Positions 1 through 6,884 of a stretch of DNA of 64,000 nucleotides are shown in pieces. Within the stretch, counting starts at the first letter, position 1. Each line of letters opens with the position of its first letter. The notes under the pieces were generated by a model. The model was not told where the DNA came from and searched no databases. It was given only the letters and a program-made list of their open reading frames with translations. The DNA is from Spirochaetia bacterium (GTDB taxonomy: Bacteria > Spirochaetota > Spirochaetia > Sphaerochaetales > Sphaerochaetaceae). Location: assembly GCA_022482625.1 (NCBI GenBank), contig JAKVOU010000001.1:62001-126000 (forward strand). The letters run 5' to 3'. The position numbers were made by a program, and so were the translations under genes.

Positions 1-107
1 GGGAAAAGACAGCAGAAAAATAATAACAGCTTATCATTGCTACTATACATTTCTGAAGTATTACGATAAAATACCTTCCGCTGTAGAAGCGAATAGGAGT
101 CAAGAGC

Positions 108-326
108 GTGAATAAAATTCCATTGGACAAACTCATCGATTACAAGGGGAACATCTATGAAACCACTTGTGTGGCAATCAAGGAAGCTGAAATCCTCAGC
201 AATCCCGGTTGCGGCGGAAAGGAAATCGAGGAAGCCAACGGCAAGATAGTGACCGAAGTTCTGGACCGGGCTTTGGAAGGTGAAATCAAATACACCAAGC
301 TTGATGACGAACGGAAAGCTGAATAG
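108..326 (+). CDS. rpoZ: RNA polymerase omega subunit (RpoZ-like)
   Basis: A 72-residue protein whose ends match the small omega subunit that assists assembly of RNA polymerase. The N-terminal part reads PLDKLIDYKGNIYETTCVA, like the omega start (a Leu-rich stretch, then N-x-Y-x-x-x-x-x-A-x-x-A). The C-terminal part, KIVTEVLDRALEGEIKY, matches the family's xAlxEIaeGKIxY. The start is GTG, preceded by the Shine-Dalgarno-like GGAG near 94-97. The 3' end overlaps the start region of miaA, so the two are probably co-transcribed and translationally coupled. The assignment rests on a short alignment by eye. Confidence 0.7.
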   Translation: MNKIPLDKLIDYKGNIYETTCVAIKEAEILSNPGCGGKEIEEANGKIVTEVLDRALEGEIKYTKLDDERKAE

Positions 327-1245
327 CCGATCCTTTTCCAAGCTGATCTTTCTCTTCGGTCCTACCGGAGTCGGGAAGACAGCCCTTTTGACAGAACTCT
401 GCAAAGATTGTTTTTCGGTAATAAATGCCGATTCGATACAAGTATACAAAGGCTTGGACATCGGATCGGCGAAGGTGTCTCCAGAGGTCATTGAAAGAGT
501 GCCTCATTATTTGGTGGATATCCTTCAGCCGTGGCAGCAGTTTACTGTTGCGAAGTTCATTGAACTGGCCGATCTGGCAGTGGAGGATATAGTTGCAAAG
601 GGAAGGATTCCGATTGTCAGCGGAGGTACTGCATACTATTTCAAACACTTTCTCTATGGCCTGAGCAATGCCCCCCAATCTACTGCAGGAACCCGACAGC
701 AAGTTGCCGCATGGATTGAGAAAAACGGCATTGCGGAGGCTAGGAAGAAACTGCTTGAGGTCGATCCTGTTTCATATGGGAAAATCGCTGCCAACGATGT
801 ATATCGGCTCAGCAGGGCTTTGGAAGTCTATGAAGACAGCGGGAAACCTTTGTCGTCTTTTGAAGTTCCCACAACTTTCCGATATGGCATGGAGCCTTTG
901 GTCATAGGTCTTTATAGATCGAAGGAAGAAATGGACCAGAGGATGCGTCTTCGTTTTTCCATGATGATGGAAGCCGGGCTCCTTGAGGAGATCGGACGGC
1001 TGAGAAGGGAAGGTGCCGATCCCCGATGGCCTGGCATGCAGGGAATCGGCTACCGTGAATTCTTTTCGGCGATGGAAAGCGGAGAGTATTCCATTTCCCA
1101 GATCGGTGATGAGATCGTCAGGGACAGCCGCCTGTATGCCAAACGTCAACTGACATTCTTTCGTTCTTTCTGTGATACGGAATGGGTCCATGCTGATGAT
1201 ATGGGTCGGGTACTTTCCTTAGTAAAAACATATCTTTCAACTTGA
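304..1245 (+). CDS. miaA: tRNA dimethylallyltransferase
   Basis: Transfers a dimethylallyl group from DMAPP to N6 of A37 in tRNAs that read U-starting codons. Visible signatures are the P-loop GPTGVGKT close to the N-terminus, the catalytic-Asp motif NADSIQVYKGLDIGSAK, HYLVDI, SGGTAYYFKHFLYGL and the C-terminal QGIGYREF. From the ATG at 304 it has 313 residues, normal for the family. GTG at 280 and TTG at 301 are in frame and also possible. None has a well-placed ribosome-binding site, which fits coupling to rpoZ, whose stop lies 23 nt inside this gene. A gene with its own promoter follows. Confidence 0.93.
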   Translation: MTNGKLNSRSFSKLIFLFGPTGVGKTALLTELCKDCFSVINADSIQVYKGLDIGSAKVSPEVIERVPHYLVDILQPWQQFTVAKFIELADLAVEDIVAKGRIPIVSGGTAYYFKHFLYGLSNAPQSTAGTRQQVAAWIEKNGIAEARKKLLEVDPVSYGKIAANDVYRLSRALEVYEDSGKPLSSFEVPTTFRYGMEPLVIGLYRSKEEMDQRMRLRFSMMMEAGLLEEIGRLRREGADPRWPGMQGIGYREFFSAMESGEYSISQIGDEIVRDSRLYAKRQLTFFRSFCDTEWVHADDMGRVLSLVKTYLST

Positions 1246-1252
1246 ATATCTT

Positions 1253-1277
1253 AATTCCTTTTATTACACTAGGAATT
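1253..1277. promoter_or_regulatory. Inverted repeat before the Rrf2 gene, candidate autoregulatory operator
   Basis: The arms AATTCCT (1253-1259) and AGGAATT (1271-1277) form a perfect 7-bp dyad with an 11-bp AT-rich centre. It ends one base before the GGAGG ribosome-binding site of the Rrf2 gene. The TTAATTCCT half is repeated before cysK (about 3409-3417), where a second TCCTA/TAGGA dyad also lies. Rrf2 regulators bind such dyads and often repress themselves; assigning this site to the adjacent regulator is inference. Confidence 0.45.
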
Positions 1278-1288
1278 GGAGGCCCATT

Positions 1289-1741
1289 ATGATGATTTCT
1301 ACCAAGGGCAGATATGCCCTGCGTGTCCTTGTTGACATGACCCGCCATGATGGCGAAGGTTTTGTATCCCTGTCCTTGCTTTCAAAGAGGGCCGGTGTAT
1401 CACTTAAGTATCTTGAACTGATTGTTTCCGTCCTTAACAAGGGAGGCCTGTTGCTTAGCAAGAGAGGCAAGGAAGGTGGCTACAAACTTTCCCGCCGCGC
1501 TTCGCAGATCAGTGTGGGAGAAATCCTTAGGCTTACGGAGGGAACACTGGCTCCTGTGGAGTGTCTTTCAAAAGATGAGGACTGTCCACGTTCAGAACAG
1601 TGTCCGACACTTCCTCTTTGGCATAGGCTAGACCGTTTGATAGAAAATTACCTTGACGGTATCTCATTGCTCGACCTGAGTGAAGGGAAGTTCGATGATA
1701 CTTCAGTGCAGGTACAGCCTTCTGTGTCTTTCCAAGGTTGA
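1289..1741 (+). CDS. Rrf2-family transcriptional regulator, IscR-like
   Basis: A 150-residue winged-helix regulator. The N-terminus MISTKGRYALRVLVDM is the standard Rrf2 start, followed by the recognition-helix region around residues 30-60 and the wing KRGKEGGYKLSR. Three cysteines at residues 92, 99 and 105, followed by His112, lie where E. coli IscR has its [2Fe-2S] ligands (Cys92, Cys98, Cys104, His107), with one extra residue between the first two. It could therefore sense Fe-S status. The neighbouring cysK, with similar dyads in its promoter, would also fit a CymR-like cysteine-metabolism role. The start at 1289 has GGAGG six bases upstream; an adjacent in-frame ATG (1292) is possible. 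Confidence 0.88.
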   Translation: MMISTKGRYALRVLVDMTRHDGEGFVSLSLLSKRAGVSLKYLELIVSVLNKGGLLLSKRGKEGGYKLSRRASQISVGEILRLTEGTLAPVECLSKDEDCPRSEQCPTLPLWHRLDRLIENYLDGISLLDLSEGKFDDTSVQVQPSVSFQG

Positions 1742-1744
1742 GAT

Positions 1745-1773
1745 TTCAGTTACATGAAAGCTGAACTTTTTTT
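1745..1773 (+). terminator. Rho-independent terminator after the Rrf2 gene
   Basis: A short stem TTCAG (1745-1749)/CTGAA (1761-1765) is followed at once by C and seven Ts. It sits four bases after the Rrf2 stop codon. Confidence 0.5.
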
Positions 1774-1784
1774 AATCTTACGTT

Positions 1785-2498
1785 TCAGTTGAACTGCATT
1801 GGCCTGGCGTGTTCGATTGCATAGGCAATGCTTTTCAATAAGGGGTATTTTTTTATCTGTGCATTAAGTTCGGCAAGATATTCCTGCCAATCATAAGCAA
1901 CATGCCGAAATTCGACTTTTTTTCCATCCAATATGGCATATGAGGCCCTTCGGTCTCCATCAAAGGCATAACCGATTGCCCCTGGGTTGATGATTCTCTT
2001 TCCCATCGTGCTGAAATCGCAGGAATGGTGGGTATGTCCGGCAAGGATGATATGTGCCTGTTCCTTTGATAATTTTTGTTTCAGTTCGTGGCTGAGGCTT
2101 CCTTTATCAGACAGGCTTTCCTTGAATGAGTAGGGGCTTCCATGGCAACAGAGGAAATCCTGCAGGGGACGGGCAATCGGCCACGAAGCAATTGTTTCCT
2201 TTGCAAGAGAAGTAAGTCTGTCATCGCAGAACAGGATCAGATCGAGCAGTTCCTGCTCAAATTCGGAAGATGGAGTGAAAGTTTTTACTTCCTCAAGGTT
2301 CCCGTCGGTATTTCCTTTTATACAGATGATGGGGTTGAGTTGTTCCAGTGCATCAAAGCATTCTTGGGGATACAGGCCGAGAAAGACCAGATCACCTAAA
2401 AAGATGACACCATCGATATCTTGCAGGGATAAGTCCTTGATAACCGCAGTAAATGCCGGCAGGTTTCCGTGTATGTCACTGATACAGGCGTAACGCAT
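1785..2498 (-). CDS. Metallophosphoesterase (calcineurin-like, YfcE/MJ0936 type)
   Basis: A 237-residue cytoplasmic dimetal phosphoesterase. All the metal-binding motifs are present in order: D-x-H in CISDIHGN (residues 6-13), GDLVFLG (about 35), GNTDGN (about 62), CCHGSP (about 118) and AGHTHHS (about 153). The start has GGAGGG five bases upstream. Family members hydrolyse phosphodiesters or small phosphomonoesters; the substrate cannot be read from the sequence. It stands alone, divergent from the DUF434 gene. Confidence 0.85.
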   Translation of the reverse strand: MRYACISDIHGNLPAFTAVIKDLSLQDIDGVIFLGDLVFLGLYPQECFDALEQLNPIICIKGNTDGNLEEVKTFTPSSEFEQELLDLILFCDDRLTSLAKETIASWPIARPLQDFLCCHGSPYSFKESLSDKGSLSHELKQKLSKEQAHIILAGHTHHSCDFSTMGKRIINPGAIGYAFDGDRRASYAILDGKKVEFRHVAYDWQEYLAELNAQIKKYPLLKSIAYAIEHARPMQFN

Positions 2499-2626
2499 AT
2501 TTTCCCTCCGATATGCAAAAGCAGATGCATCTTTGCAAGATTATTCTCACTATAGACTTATGAACTTTCAATGTCGATAAGGCGTGCTTGGAATTGAGTT
2601 TTTTTGTTTTGCGCAACTGTCTTCGG

Positions 2627-2655
2627 TTGTGTTCTGTGTAAGCCCACGGTACAAT
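2627..2655 (+). promoter_or_regulatory. Candidate sigma-70 promoter giving a leaderless DUF434 mRNA
   Basis: TTGTGT (2627-2632), a 17-bp spacer and TACAAT (2650-2655). Six bases then precede the ATG at 2662, so transcription would begin at or next to the A of the start codon. No Shine-Dalgarno sequence precedes that ATG. Confidence 0.5.
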
Positions 2656-2661
2656 CGGGCT

Positions 2662-3390
2662 ATGAATGATGAAATTGCCGGCAATGAGCCAAGACATGTA
2701 CGGAGGGGGTATTGTCCTTCGGACGAACAGCAGTTTACAGGAGAATCTCGATTACGCTTGGAATCGGGAGCAGAAGATATCATATATCTTCTTGACCGTG
2801 GCTATAGTATGGACAGTGCAATTTCCTTTGTCGGTAACCATAGGAGGCTTACTGCTCGTCAGCGGCTTGCCTTGATGCGGCTTTCTGCTTCAACGCAACA
2901 AATTGAAGGACGTAGTGCCCGTTGTCTTCCTTCTGTTGCCTTACAGGAAAGCGATGTCTATATTGACGGATTCAATATCATCATTACTTTGGAAACGGCA
3001 CTTTCACATTCACTGCTTCTGTCGGGACGTGATAGAGTGGTAAGGGACCTTGCTGGAGTGCGGGGAACCTACAGGATCATCGATGTCACGGAATCTGCCA
3101 TACGTCTGCTTTTTTCTTTTCTTGCTTCACTTTCTGTCCGTAAGGCAACGATATTGCTTGATGCTCCGGTATCCAATTCTGGAAGGCTTTCATGGTTGCT
3201 TGAGCAGCTTGCTGGTATGTATCCGTTGCAAGTAGACTCCATGGCCGTACCAGATGCAGACCGGATCTTGGGCAAACAGGAATGTGTCATGACCGGAGAC
3301 AGTGTTATTTTGGATCGCTGTTCCCATTGGTATAACCTTGTCCGAAACATGTTGCCGCTCCTGGGAGATTACTGGCTTTTTGATTTATGA
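2662..3390 (+). CDS. DUF434/DUF5616 domain protein
   Basis: A 242-residue protein of unknown function. Residues about 35-75 (RLRLESGAEDIIYLLDRGY and following) match the DUF434 helix-rich segment. From about residue 100, VYIDGFNIIITLETALS and RDLAGVRGTYR match the DUF5616 part that normally accompanies it. The family is widespread in anaerobes and archaea and looks cytoplasmic. I chose the ATG at 2662 because the domain begins soon after it and a promoter ends six bases upstream; an in-frame TTG at 2584 would add 26 residues unlike the family. Confidence 0.75.
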   Translation: MNDEIAGNEPRHVRRGYCPSDEQQFTGESRLRLESGAEDIIYLLDRGYSMDSAISFVGNHRRLTARQRLALMRLSASTQQIEGRSARCLPSVALQESDVYIDGFNIIITLETALSHSLLLSGRDRVVRDLAGVRGTYRIIDVTESAIRLLFSFLASLSVRKATILLDAPVSNSGRLSWLLEQLAGMYPLQVDSMAVPDADRILGKQECVMTGDSVILDRCSHWYNLVRNMLPLLGDYWLFDL

Positions 3391-3444
3391 AATCCTTGGA
3401 AACGGATTAATTCCTAGTATTTTAGTATAAAATTACGCAGAACA

Positions 3445-3473
3445 CTTGACAACAGGGATTTCATTGTATAAAA
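3445..3473 (+). promoter_or_regulatory. cysK promoter
   Basis: TTGACA (3445-3450), a 17-bp spacer and TAAAAT (3468-3473). TATAAA at 3466-3471 is an alternative -10. The dyad at 3473-3492 begins on the last base of the -10 and covers the likely transcription start. Confidence 0.6.
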
Positions 3474-3492
3474 TCCTATTAAAATAATAGGA
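3473..3492. promoter_or_regulatory. Perfect inverted repeat at the cysK transcription start, candidate operator
   Basis: TCCTATTA (3473-3480), AAAA, TAATAGGA (3485-3492): perfect 8-bp arms spanning the expected start of the cysK mRNA. A further TATAGGA follows at 3495-3501. The TAGGA/TCCTA core is shared with the dyad upstream of the Rrf2 gene 2.2 kb away. A repressor bound here would block initiation. Confidence 0.5.
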
Positions 3493-3510
3493 ATATAGGA
3501 AGGACAGTAT

Positions 3511-4434
3511 ATGCAGACAGCAAAAAGCATTGTAGATTTAATCGGCAACACGCCGTTGGTAGAACTGAAGCTATCGACCGATAGAATTTCCGACGTCAGA
3601 TTGCTGGCGAAACTTGAGCAGGCCAATGCAACAGGTAGTGTCAAGGCAAGGATTGCAAAGGCAATGATCGAGGGGGCGGAAGAAAGAGGAGAGCTCAAGC
3701 CTGGATCGGTAATTATCGAGGCCACAAGCGGAAATACCGGAGTGGCTTTGAGCGCCATAGGAGTAAGCAAGGGTTACAGGACCATCATTGTCATGCCTTC
3801 GTCTATGAGCGAGGAAAGACGTCAGTTGATTGCAGCCTATGGGGCGGAACTGGTACTGACTGATGGTAGTCTCGGCATGAAAGGTGCGATAGAAAAGGCT
3901 CAGGCACTTTCCCAGGAGATTCCTGGAAGTTTCATACCATCCCAGTTTACCAATGCAGACAATCCGAAAGTCCACTACCGGACTACGGGACCTGAAATCT
4001 GGAAAGCTACCGAGGGCAAGGTTGATGTTCTCGTTGCCGGTGTAGGAACAGGCGGGACTTTGACCGGTGTTGCTACCTATCTCAAGGAACAGAATAAGGA
4101 TATCAAGGTCATTGCGGTTGAGCCTGCAGGGTCTCCCGTACTTTCGGAAGGACATGCAGGCAAGCACAAGATACAAGGAATCGGCGCTGGTTTTGTACCG
4201 GAGGTCCTTAGGACTGAGCTGATTGATGAAGTCCTTACGGTCAGTGACGAAGAAGCCGCAGCAGGAGCAAAGGAACTTGCAAAATCCCAGCAGATCCTAG
4301 CCGGTATATCTTCCGGTGCCGCCTTTGCAGCAAGTCGAAAAGTAGTTGGAAGACAAGAGAGTCAAGGCAAGGTAATCGTCGTAATCTTCCCTGATGGCGG
4401 CGAAAGATATCTTTCTACAGGTCTCTTTGGCTAA
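3511..4434 (+). CDS. cysK: Cysteine synthase A (O-acetylserine sulfhydrylase)
   Basis: PLP enzyme making cysteine from O-acetylserine and sulfide. The 307-residue length is normal. Visible are LIGNTPLVELK, the PLP lysine Lys45 in GSVKARIAKAMI, the substrate loop TSGNTG (residues 72-77), GTGGTLTGVATYLKE, and the C-terminal GISSGAAFAASR and FPDGGERYLSTGLF. The residue after the lysine is Ala where most CysK have Asp (KDR); the second copy at 51048 keeps KDR. It has its own promoter and dyad, and a GGAAGGA ribosome-binding site. It ends three bases from the stop of the convergent gene. Confidence 0.93.
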   Translation: MQTAKSIVDLIGNTPLVELKLSTDRISDVRLLAKLEQANATGSVKARIAKAMIEGAEERGELKPGSVIIEATSGNTGVALSAIGVSKGYRTIIVMPSSMSEERRQLIAAYGAELVLTDGSLGMKGAIEKAQALSQEIPGSFIPSQFTNADNPKVHYRTTGPEIWKATEGKVDVLVAGVGTGGTLTGVATYLKEQNKDIKVIAVEPAGSPVLSEGHAGKHKIQGIGAGFVPEVLRTELIDEVLTVSDEEAAAGAKELAKSQQILAGISSGAAFAASRKVVGRQESQGKVIVVIFPDGGERYLSTGLFG

Positions 4435-4437
4435 AAC

Positions 4438-6054
4438 TCATTTTTCATCCAATAAATGTTCTGAATTGGCTTCAAGTTTCTTGTCGTGGATTATTTCCAC
4501 TTGCTTTGCTGAAGCTGCTTCCTTTGCATCTGCTGCTTGGGAAGCAGCGCCGGCGGCAAGCTGGCCCAGAGCCTTTGTCTTGGTATAGGTCGGAATCTTG
4601 AGGGTATAAAGGTACGATACTTTGTCCTGGGAAATCGAATCAATGAGGTACCAGCCGTGCTTGCTCATGGTCAGGTGGAACGTCTGCTGCTGTTGGTAAC
4701 AATAGCAGTACGTATAGCCTTCCGGCTCTGTTACATCCTCATCTTCGTCAGAAGAGGAAAGATAGTCACTCGGTGAATAGAGCGTTGCTGTTGCCCTGTA
4801 GTATCCCTTTCCGAGATCTTGGATGGAAATGTCAGTCACACCGTAGATGTTGGTAGTGGCAGCAAGTGCTGGTTTGCCTTCGTCAATCCAAGTCTTGGGA
4901 GCGATGAAGGCTGGAACATTTTCGTATGCCATCCGGGTTTGCCTGGTGACAAACAATGTCGTTACTTCCGTTTCAACAGGGCTCTTCGTGCCACGTGAGA
5001 GGCTCGCATCAAGTTTTGTGACATCCAGGTCGTTCTGTGCCTGATAATAAGCCTGTATGACTTGTTCAGGTGCCATGTCAGCGGTGTAGGGAGGGGCAAG
5101 GGCTTCTTTGATCCTTGAAGCGGTAAAAGCGCCCACGATGATTATCGCTGCCGCTATGATTGTAATCTTTACGCCCTTATGCCGCCAGAATTTCTTTCTT
5201 TCGGCTTTTTTTGACTTTGCGACAAGAAATTCGTTCAATTTTTTATTTTTGTGCATTGTCTCTTCTGGATCCGGCAGCACTTCAAGGTTTTCAAGGTCCC
5301 AGCTTACATCCTTGAACCTTTCGATGAACCATTCCAAGGCAACCTGGGGATTCATGTTCCCGCTCAGCTCCCGTTGCTTGCCTAAGGGAAGCGTGAGGAT
5401 ACCGTCCAGGCGGCTGGCAAGCTTGGCGTCAAGTGACGGGGCAAAGACAGGGCCGCACAGCTTGAGCGGAATGATGCTGAATCCGGTTTCCCTCACATCT
5501 TCCCTTCCGAACGGCTTGAATCCTGTGATAGCATAGTAGTAGAACTGGGCCATCTGGTCGATCAGTGAGAAAGGCCTGTGCAGTTCGGCATGGATCCAGC
5601 CGGTACTGTTGTCAAAGCGGGCTTCGTTGGACACGCTTGAGGCAAAGATATCAGCAATATCGTGAGGAAGCAGCAGGACATCGCCTTCATCGGTGAAGAA
5701 TATTCTCCACGCGCTCATTATGCCTCCATCCAAGTCAAGGAACGCATTGGTACAGAGCCTGAGCGCCTGTGCGAGGGCAGTGATAAGCTGTGGAGCCCTG
5801 TGCCTTAGGCCAAGTGCCAGCTCCGACATCGGATGGATATTCATCTTTTCGAAATAGACACAACGTTTTTCACCGATGACATTGAAGCCGCTCCAGAACC
5901 AAGGCCTGAGATTACCGTCGGTAAACAAGTAACCGGGTTGTTTTTCACCTTGAAGAAGGTAGCTTGGAATTTCCATGTCCTTGTTGCCGAACATGATCGC
6001 CGTGTATGTCTTTCCCTCGACTTCGATTGTCGTTATGTCTTTCTCAGTGAACAC
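4438..6054 (-). CDS. Uncharacterised single-span membrane protein, pseudokinase-like N-terminal region
   Basis: A 538-residue protein I do not recognise. The N-terminal ~290 residues look cytoplasmic. Around residues 88-135 the run QLITALAQALRLC, FLDLDGGIMSAWRIFF, GDVLLLPHDIADIF is spaced like the catalytic-loop and DFG region of protein kinases but lacks the catalytic residues, which suggests a pseudokinase fold (inference only). A Lys/Arg-rich stretch (KSKKAERKKFWRHKG) precedes one membrane span (TIIAAAIIIVGAFTA, about residues 300-315). The remaining ~220 residues would be outside. The end is Ala/Lys-rich. It overlaps the Memo-like gene by 11 bp and is last in the folC-rqcH operon. Confidence 0.6.
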   Translation of the reverse strand: MFTEKDITTIEVEGKTYTAIMFGNKDMEIPSYLLQGEKQPGYLFTDGNLRPWFWSGFNVIGEKRCVYFEKMNIHPMSELALGLRHRAPQLITALAQALRLCTNAFLDLDGGIMSAWRIFFTDEGDVLLLPHDIADIFASSVSNEARFDNSTGWIHAELHRPFSLIDQMAQFYYYAITGFKPFGREDVRETGFSIIPLKLCGPVFAPSLDAKLASRLDGILTLPLGKQRELSGNMNPQVALEWFIERFKDVSWDLENLEVLPDPEETMHKNKKLNEFLVAKSKKAERKKFWRHKGVKITIIAAAIIIVGAFTASRIKEALAPPYTADMAPEQVIQAYYQAQNDLDVTKLDASLSRGTKSPVETEVTTLFVTRQTRMAYENVPAFIAPKTWIDEGKPALAATTNIYGVTDISIQDLGKGYYRATATLYSPSDYLSSSDEDEDVTEPEGYTYCYCYQQQQTFHLTMSKHGWYLIDSISQDKVSYLYTLKIPTYTKTKALGQLAAGAASQAADAKEAASAKQVEIIHDKKLEANSEHLLDEK

Positions 6055-6883
6055 CGTTGCCCTCCTGGTTTGTCATCTTTGCGCACATGTGATAGACCGT
6101 CTTTCCTGTTGCAGTGATTTCGTCAATTGTCTTGCCTCTTTTCCCTTTTGCTTCTGTTCCCAGTATCTGCCAGATACCTTGGGGAAAGGCTCTCTGGATG
6201 GCTTCAATGATGGAAGCGCCGCAGGCAGAGATTTCCTTTTTCCGCAACGGTAGGAGCAGCGGTGTCTTGTTGACCAAGAGCTTGGCAAAAGCCGTTGCCT
6301 GAGTGGTGCAGGAAAGTGGATCAGCAGCTGCATTGCAGTTGCTGCTGACTATGGTCAATGTTCTTCCATTTTGCGTAATTCTTCCTATGAGGCCTGCCAG
6401 TTTCTTTACTTGGTCGGCCTTTTCAGCCATACAGCAGATAGGAAGGACCGTTGCCTTCGGAAGCATCGTCTGGATGAATGGCAGATTCAGCTCAAGGGCA
6501 CATTCTTCCTCAAGATAACTGTTTCCTGATGATATGAAGGAGAATTCCTTGCAAAGTCGGTCTGCTGTCTGTTTTTCGAACTGTACCGTTCCCAGCGGTG
6601 TTTCTATTGATTCATCGGCAGGAACAGACAGGAATGCGTTGCCTTCGCTTTCCAACTTACCTTGGTGGCTGGGGTAAAGGAACAGCACACGGTCAAAAAG
6701 GGAGGCATCGATTGTGGCATAGGCAAGGACAAGCAGGTCTGCAATGTAATCATAGGCTGCATGCGGAGTCAGAAGTACCATCATATCGGCATCACTGTCT
6801 TTTCTTTCTGATGCGGCTACGGTATAGGAGTGCAATTGTCTTTGGTCACTCGGATAGAATATATCCTGATGATAGGTATGCAT
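6044..6883 (-). CDS. Memo-like protein (AmmeMemoRadiSam system B family)
   Basis: A 279-residue member of the Memo family (related to ring-opening dioxygenases). Family motifs are present in altered form: TPHAAYDYIADL for PHAGYxYSG, LYPSHQGK for GPSH, CALELNLPFIQTMLP for HSLEVQLPFL, VSSNCNAA for SSDLSHY, and the C-terminal ISACGASIIEAI for the TCGxxPI segment. The two N-terminal histidines of the metal site remain, while the SH of the SSDLSHY loop is lost. The start at 6883 has GGAGG six bases upstream and lies one base after the rqcH stop. The partner genes of the AmmeMemoRadiSam set are not in the window. Confidence 0.68.
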   Translation of the reverse strand: MHTYHQDIFYPSDQRQLHSYTVAASERKDSDADMMVLLTPHAAYDYIADLLVLAYATIDASLFDRVLFLYPSHQGKLESEGNAFLSVPADESIETPLGTVQFEKQTADRLCKEFSFISSGNSYLEEECALELNLPFIQTMLPKATVLPICCMAEKADQVKKLAGLIGRITQNGRTLTIVSSNCNAAADPLSCTTQATAFAKLLVNKTPLLLPLRKKEISACGASIIEAIQRAFPQGIWQILGTEAKGKRGKTIDEITATGKTVYHMCAKMTNQEGNGVH

Positions 6884-6884
6884 G

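Noticed and set aside
1-107. A promoter for rpoZ-miaA
   Set aside because: TATACA- and TAAAAT-like hexamers are present, but none has a -35 at correct spacing; the operon may begin before the window.
3571-4176. 201-codon minus-strand open frame inside cysK
   Set aside because: Shadow of cysK with no family resemblance.
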